Positions 5,153-5,582 of a DNA stretch of 5,582 nucleotides are shown here, in pieces. The translations under genes were made by a program, and so were the position numbers. The DNA is from Pseudomonadota bacterium. GTDB lineage: Bacteria; Pseudomonadota; Alphaproteobacteria; Acetobacterales; Acetobacteraceae. The notes beneath the pieces are model-generated. The model was not told the DNA's origin. It made no database searches and saw only the letters and a program-made list of their open reading frames with translations. Within the stretch, counting starts at the first letter, position 1. The number at the start of each line of letters is the position of its first letter. Where the stretch lies: NCBI GenBank assembly GCA_021845835.1, contig JAJZVE010000349.1, forward strand, positions 1 through 5,582, in the 5' to 3' direction.

Positions 5153-5582
5153 ATGCGCTGGTCCAGGATGCTGACGATGGTCGATGTCCACGCCGAGGGC
5201 GAGATCGGCCGCGTCGTCACCGGCGGGCTGGGCCACCTGCCCGGCGCGACCATGCTGGAGAAGATGCGCTATATCAACGAGACCGACGATTCGATTCGCC
5301 GCTTCACCGTCTATGAGCCGCGCGGCACCGCACACATGACCGCCAACCTGCTGCTGCCGCCCTGCCATCCCGACGCCGCCGCCGGCTTCATCGTGCTGCA
5401 GGCGGATCGCGCGCACGCCATGTCCGGCTCCAACGCCATGTGCGTGGCAACCGCGCTGCTGGAAACCGGCATGGTGCCGATGACGGAACCGCAGACGCGC
5501 TTCGCCCTCGACACGCCGGCCGGACTGGTCGGCGTGACCGCGGAATGCCGCGACGGCCGCTGCGCGCGAATCACGATGGCCA
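5153..5582 (+). CDS. Proline racemase / hydroxyproline epimerase-dehydratase family protein (N-terminal part, 3' truncated)
   Basis: The first 143 residues of a cytoplasmic enzyme of the proline racemase superfamily are visible; family members are usually about 310-350 residues, so more than half is missing. Known members interconvert L- and D-proline, epimerise 4-hydroxyproline at C2 or dehydrate trans-3-hydroxyproline, using a pair of active-site residues, one in each half. Visible signatures are VDVHAEGEIGRVV (10-22), PGATMLEKMRY (30-40), EPRGTAHMTANLLLPPCHPD (55-74) and MSGSNAMCVATALLETG (90-106), followed by MTEP (110-113). The first catalytic position, usually Cys in racemases (MCGH), is S91 here, and the usual His after the Gly is also replaced (GSN). 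Ser at this position is known in hydroxyproline epimerase/dehydratase variants, so simple proline racemisation is unlikely. The second catalytic residue is outside the window. The gene is divergent from the dioxygenase operon, across a 240-base region likely to carry control sites for both. Confidence 0.9.
   Translation, partial: MRWSRMLTMVDVHAEGEIGRVVTGGLGHLPGATMLEKMRYINETDDSIRRFTVYEPRGTAHMTANLLLPPCHPDAAAGFIVLQADRAHAMSGSNAMCVATALLETGMVPMTEPQTRFALDTPAGLVGVTAECRDGRCARITMA

Noticed and set aside
4913..5416. N-terminal extension of the dioxygenase alpha subunit up to 5416
   Set aside because: The extension overlaps the divergent gene, has no family similarity, and a strong Shine-Dalgarno precedes the ATG at 4912.

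Overview
This is a GC-rich (roughly 70% by eye), densely coding stretch with bacterial gene organisation. The family content (Dpp/Opp-type ABC ATPase, DSD1-type PLP aldolase, two-subunit Rieske dioxygenase, proline-racemase-family enzyme) and the codon bias toward G/C third positions suggest a proteobacterium, most likely Burkholderiales or a high-GC alphaproteobacterium. No ribosomal or tRNA marker is present to settle this. It reads as part of an accessory catabolic locus. No mobile element, CRISPR array or RNA gene was recognised.

Layout. Positions 1-597 (+) hold the C-terminal part of a peptide/nickel-type ABC transporter ATPase whose Walker A lies upstream of the window. After a 49-base gap comes a complete PLP enzyme of the D-threonine / 3-hydroxy-D-aspartate aldolase family (647-1771, +), probably in the same operon. 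Its stop faces the stop of a minus-strand operon with only three bases between them. Read in its own direction, that operon is: Rieske dioxygenase large subunit (4912 to 3602), small subunit (3605 to 3135), isochorismatase-fold protein (3138 to 2545) and short-chain dehydrogenase (2548 to 1775). Every junction is a four-base start/stop overlap (ATGA, GTGA, ATGA), so the four proteins are very probably translationally coupled. A 240-base divergent intergenic region (4913-5152) separates this operon from a plus-strand proline-racemase-family gene (5153 onward) that is cut by the window end.

How the genes may work together (inference). The dioxygenase pair would hydroxylate an aromatic or cyclic substrate. 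The SDR is the natural candidate for oxidising the resulting diol or alcohol. The isochorismatase-fold protein would act on, or merely bind, an intermediate. The flanking aldolase and hydroxyproline-epimerase/dehydratase-like enzyme both belong to families that handle hydroxylated amino acids, and the transporter family often imports peptides or amino-acid-like compounds. A pathway for an aromatic or heterocyclic amino-acid derivative would fit, but the substrate cannot be read from the sequence. The ferredoxin and reductase that the dioxygenase needs are not in this window.

The most unusual observation is that the isochorismatase-fold protein appears to lack all three canonical catalytic residues (Asp, Lys and Cys replaced by His, His and Thr). 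Also notable are the Ser-for-Cys proline-racemase homologue and a perfect 13-base palindrome just upstream of its ribosome binding site.
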